A stretch of 8,405 bases of DNA from positions 1-8,405 of the forward strand of contig CAUCWU010000085.1 of the NCBI GenBank assembly GCA_958446555.1, given 5' to 3'. The notes under the pieces are model-generated. The model made no database searches. It worked only from the letters and a program-made list of their open reading frames with translations, and was not told the origin of the DNA. Shown in pieces: positions 7,169 to 8,405 of the stretch. The position numbers and the translations under genes were made by a program. Every line of letters begins with the position of its first letter. The first letter of the stretch is position 1. The DNA is from an uncultured Lachnospiraceae bacterium (GTDB taxonomy: Bacteria; Bacillota; Clostridia; Lachnospirales; Lachnospiraceae).

Positions 7169-7778
7169 GTTCACTCACCTCCTTCATCCTCTGCTTTACA
7201 TAATCTTTCATACGGCGGTTACGCTCTGACAGCTTCATCGTGCTTTCTGTGTCCTCGCCTTTTAGCTCATACTTTTTGCGCATCTTCGCGTAAAAGGATT
7301 TTTGTTGCTTGGACATGCCAGACATATCCACGGTTCTGTACATCATCACTTTGCTGAGCTTGCAAGTGTCGGAGAGATTTTCCATCAGTGCGCAAAACTT
7401 CCACCAGTGAAGATTCATCGGCTGAGTCAGATCAATCTGATACTCTTGCAGAAAAGCTGCCCAAATCAAGCGACTGTCTATACTGTAGTCAATTGCTCTG
7501 GTGTGCCTCTGAAAGCGCCCTCTTCGCTTTTCCTGCTCGTCTTGCTTTCTGTCACAACGAAAAAACCACATAAGCTTTTCGATTGCCTGTGTGGTCTGTT
7601 CTGGGGTGTTTCCCATATAAAAGATATTTAGTGCAGACAAGATCCGATCCGTATCGCTCAGCTCCTTATCATGCATTATTTGATCAATTAAAATAATGGC
7701 GCGGAAGTCCGAGTTTACCGGATATTCCACACCATTAACTAAAACCTTATCAGGTAGCTGTTCCAGGAGCCAGTTCAT
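7161..7778 (-). CDS. Bacteriophage Gp15-family protein, probable second tail assembly chaperone
   Basis: 205 residues. The N-terminus MNWLLEQLPDKVLVNGVEY is the typical opening of Gp15 proteins (short helix, then a 'V.VNG.EY.V..DFR' hairpin). The hallmark of the family is visible: AAFLQEYQIDL at about residues 107-117 followed by LHWWKFCALMENL at about 123-135. The C-terminal 50 residues are strongly basic and helical. Gp15 proteins sit directly upstream of the tape measure gene in many Firmicutes siphophages and are taken to be the longer partner of the tail chaperone pair. Here the gene has its own ATG at 7778 inside the preceding gene (29-base overlap), with only a weak GGTGA-like ribosome binding site, so its translation may depend on ribosomes from upstream. 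Its stop overlaps the preferred tape measure start by 8 bases (GTGTCTGA). The family call is confident; the chaperone role is inferred from context. Confidence 0.9.
   Translation of the reverse strand: MNWLLEQLPDKVLVNGVEYPVNSDFRAIILIDQIMHDKELSDTDRILSALNIFYMGNTPEQTTQAIEKLMWFFRCDRKQDEQEKRRGRFQRHTRAIDYSIDSRLIWAAFLQEYQIDLTQPMNLHWWKFCALMENLSDTCKLSKVMMYRTVDMSGMSKQQKSFYAKMRKKYELKGEDTESTMKLSERNRRMKDYVKQRMKEVSERV
7175..7184 (-). promoter_or_regulatory. Strong ribosome binding site of the tape measure gene
   Basis: The minus strand reads AAGGAGGTGA, a full match to the anti-Shine-Dalgarno sequence. It lies inside the end of the Gp15 coding region. Its core is 9 bases from the GTG at 7168 but only 3 bases from the in-frame GTG at 7174, which decides the start in favour of 7168. 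Confidence 0.8.
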
Positions 7779-8118
7779 GCTTTTTCACCGCCTCTGCCAG
7801 ATTCTCGTATTTCTTTGCCATGAAGCTGCGCCTGACTACCGCCAGCGCCTGTTCTGCCTGAATCTTCCCAAGGAACTCATAATACGCTGCCTCGGCCTCC
7901 TGAACATCCTTGCAGCCTTTCAGCACATCCGTCTTAGTCGCATCAATGAAAAATTTACGGTACATGCCGATCTGCCATCGGATGTACTCGGACATGGTGT
8001 GTCCGGTTGCCTTATATTTTTCATTGGCAGCGGCCATATTACTGACGGCCTTCTCAAAGCGCTTCGCATCTTCTAAGCGTGTATGCTTAAAATCAATTTC
8101 CTTCCCGTAAATTTTCAT
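7750..8118 (-). CDS. Small phage tail protein, probable first tail assembly chaperone (DUF6673-like)
   Basis: 122 residues, starting MKIYGKEIDF and rich in charged helix. It has no signal peptide, membrane segment or recognisable enzyme motif. The central part (residues about 20-75) looks like an amphipathic helical bundle with EYIRWQIGMYRKFF followed by a CKDVQEAEAAYYEFLG helix. The C-terminus is a basic helix (AKKYENLAEAVKKHEL). Its place between tail tube and Gp15 is where siphoviruses carry the 'G' half of the G/GT tail assembly chaperone pair, which binds the tape measure protein during tail assembly. I believe it belongs to the phage family DUF6673, but that name is from memory. The start ATG at 8118 has AAGGAG 5 bases upstream. 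The 3' end overlaps the Gp15 gene by 29 bases in a different register. The chaperone role is inferred from synteny and size. Confidence 0.72.
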   Translation of the reverse strand: MKIYGKEIDFKHTRLEDAKRFEKAVSNMAAANEKYKATGHTMSEYIRWQIGMYRKFFIDATKTDVLKGCKDVQEAEAAYYEFLGKIQAEQALAVVRRSFMAKKYENLAEAVKKHELAPGTAT

Positions 8119-8123
8119 AGCTA

Positions 8124-8129
8124 CTCCTT
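8124..8129 (-). promoter_or_regulatory. Ribosome binding site of the 122-aa gene
   Basis: The minus strand reads AAGGAG, 5 bases before the ATG at 8118, and it overlaps the TAA stop of the tail tube gene (8130-8128). The spacing supports the 8118 start. Confidence 0.7.
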
Positions 8130-8405
8130 ACTCTCCTGCTGACCAGGTATATTCTTTTGGCTGATCTCCGATCTTACGAAACTCAATATCAATGCCTGCT
8201 GAATCGCCACTGTTTCCGGAACCATCATTATTGACAATAATGGTAACCTGTCCCTTCTCGCCAAGACCAGTCAGAATGTTAAAGTACACATAGTTGGTCA
8301 CAACCTTGTGACCGGTGCCGTACTTGATCGCATTGCTCAGACAATAATCCTGTGCCTCATCACCAACATAGCGATCTCCAGTAACCTTAAAGGTTCGCTG
8401 CGTTC
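8128..8405 (-). CDS. Phage tail tube (major tail) protein, C-terminal part
   Basis: This is the last 91 codons of a gene that runs off the right edge; it ends in TAA at 8130-8128. I translated it by hand. It contains RTFKVTGDRYVGDEAQ, then KYGTGHKVV, YVYFNILTG and GEKGQVTIIVNNDGSG, ending in DIEFRKIGDQPKEYTW. Alternating beta strands with a conserved Gly/Asn turn and a final 'IDIEFRKIG' strand match the tail tube proteins that sit just upstream of the chaperone genes in Clostridia siphophages. These subunits stack as hexamer rings around the tape measure protein to form the tail tube. Sampled rows here are about 48-50% GC. The next gene follows after 9 bases, and its ribosome binding site overlaps this stop codon. 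The family call rests on recognition of the C-terminal half plus synteny; the N-terminal half is outside the window. Confidence 0.8.
   Translation of the reverse strand, partial: TQRTFKVTGDRYVGDEAQDYCLSNAIKYGTGHKVVTNYVYFNILTGLGEKGQVTIIVNNDGSGNSGDSAGIDIEFRKIGDQPKEYTWSAGE

Noticed and set aside
7161..7200. Intergenic promoter or terminator between tail genes
   Set aside because: All junctions overlap or are under 10 bases apart; the T/C-rich plus-strand stretches are simply the complements of ribosome binding sites.
6806..7357. 183-codon open frame on the plus strand
   Set aside because: It lies fully opposite the tape measure and Gp15 genes, has Cys/His/Leu/Ser-rich composition typical of antisense frames, and matches no family I recognise.
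7674..7698. Inverted repeat CATTATTT / AAATAATG with a 9-base loop
   Set aside because: Almost entirely A/T, lies within Gp15 codons (Ile-rich) and is not followed by a T-run; best explained as chance.
7696..8076. 126-codon plus-strand open frame
   Set aside because: Antisense to the 122-aa gene and the start of Gp15; no convincing family features.
1..8405. Diversity-generating retroelement acting on the spike
   Set aside because: No reverse transcriptase, no template-like repeat of the spike 3' end, and the C-terminus is an S74 chaperone rather than a variable C-type lectin domain.

Overview
The window is a piece of the structural (tail) region of a tailed phage or prophage. Every supported gene reads on the minus strand, so transcription runs from the right edge (8405) to the left edge (1). 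The host is most likely a low-to-mid-GC Gram-positive bacterium of the Clostridia/Lachnospiraceae kind. This is inferred from the gene set (Gp15-type tail chaperone, TP901-type tape measure, Sipho_tail/Dit, Prophage_tail/Tal, probable BppU), the strong AGGAGG-type ribosome binding sites and the 30-52% GC of the rows I counted. No host genes, integrase or attachment sites are present, so I cannot tell an integrated prophage from a free phage genome.

Layout in order of transcription: (1) 3' end of a tail tube (major tail) protein, 8405-8128; (2) a small 122-aa protein in the position of the first tail assembly chaperone, 8118-7750; (3) a Gp15-family protein in the position of the second chaperone, 7778-7161; (4) a 1316-aa tape measure protein, 7168-3218; (5) a distal tail (Dit) protein, 3218-2580; (6) an 834-aa tail-associated/tail spike protein with a C-terminal S74 self-cleaving chaperone, 2583-79; (7) the first 27 codons of a probable BppU-like baseplate protein, 82-1. 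This is the usual order of a siphovirus tail module: tube, chaperones that load the tape measure, the tape measure that sets tail length, then the tip and host-adsorption proteins.

The genes are packed with no room for promoters or terminators. Most junctions are overlaps (GTGTCTGA, TGATG, ATGA, ATGA), which suggests one polycistronic message with translational coupling. Ribosome binding sites indicate that three of the longest possible starts are too long by 1-2 codons (tape measure, Dit and spike). No intergenic stretch exceeds about 10 bases. I see no tRNA, CRISPR array, transposon or diversity-generating retroelement.

GC content is uneven. Sampled rows of the tube, chaperone and outer tape-measure parts are about 47-52%. 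Rows in the middle third of the tape measure gene are about 35-42%, and rows in the Dit and spike genes about 30-42%. This fits modular exchange. I do not see a clearly new biological system. The points most worth a second look are the chaperone-pair overlap in an unusual register, the compositional island in the tape measure gene, and the S74 chaperone on the spike.
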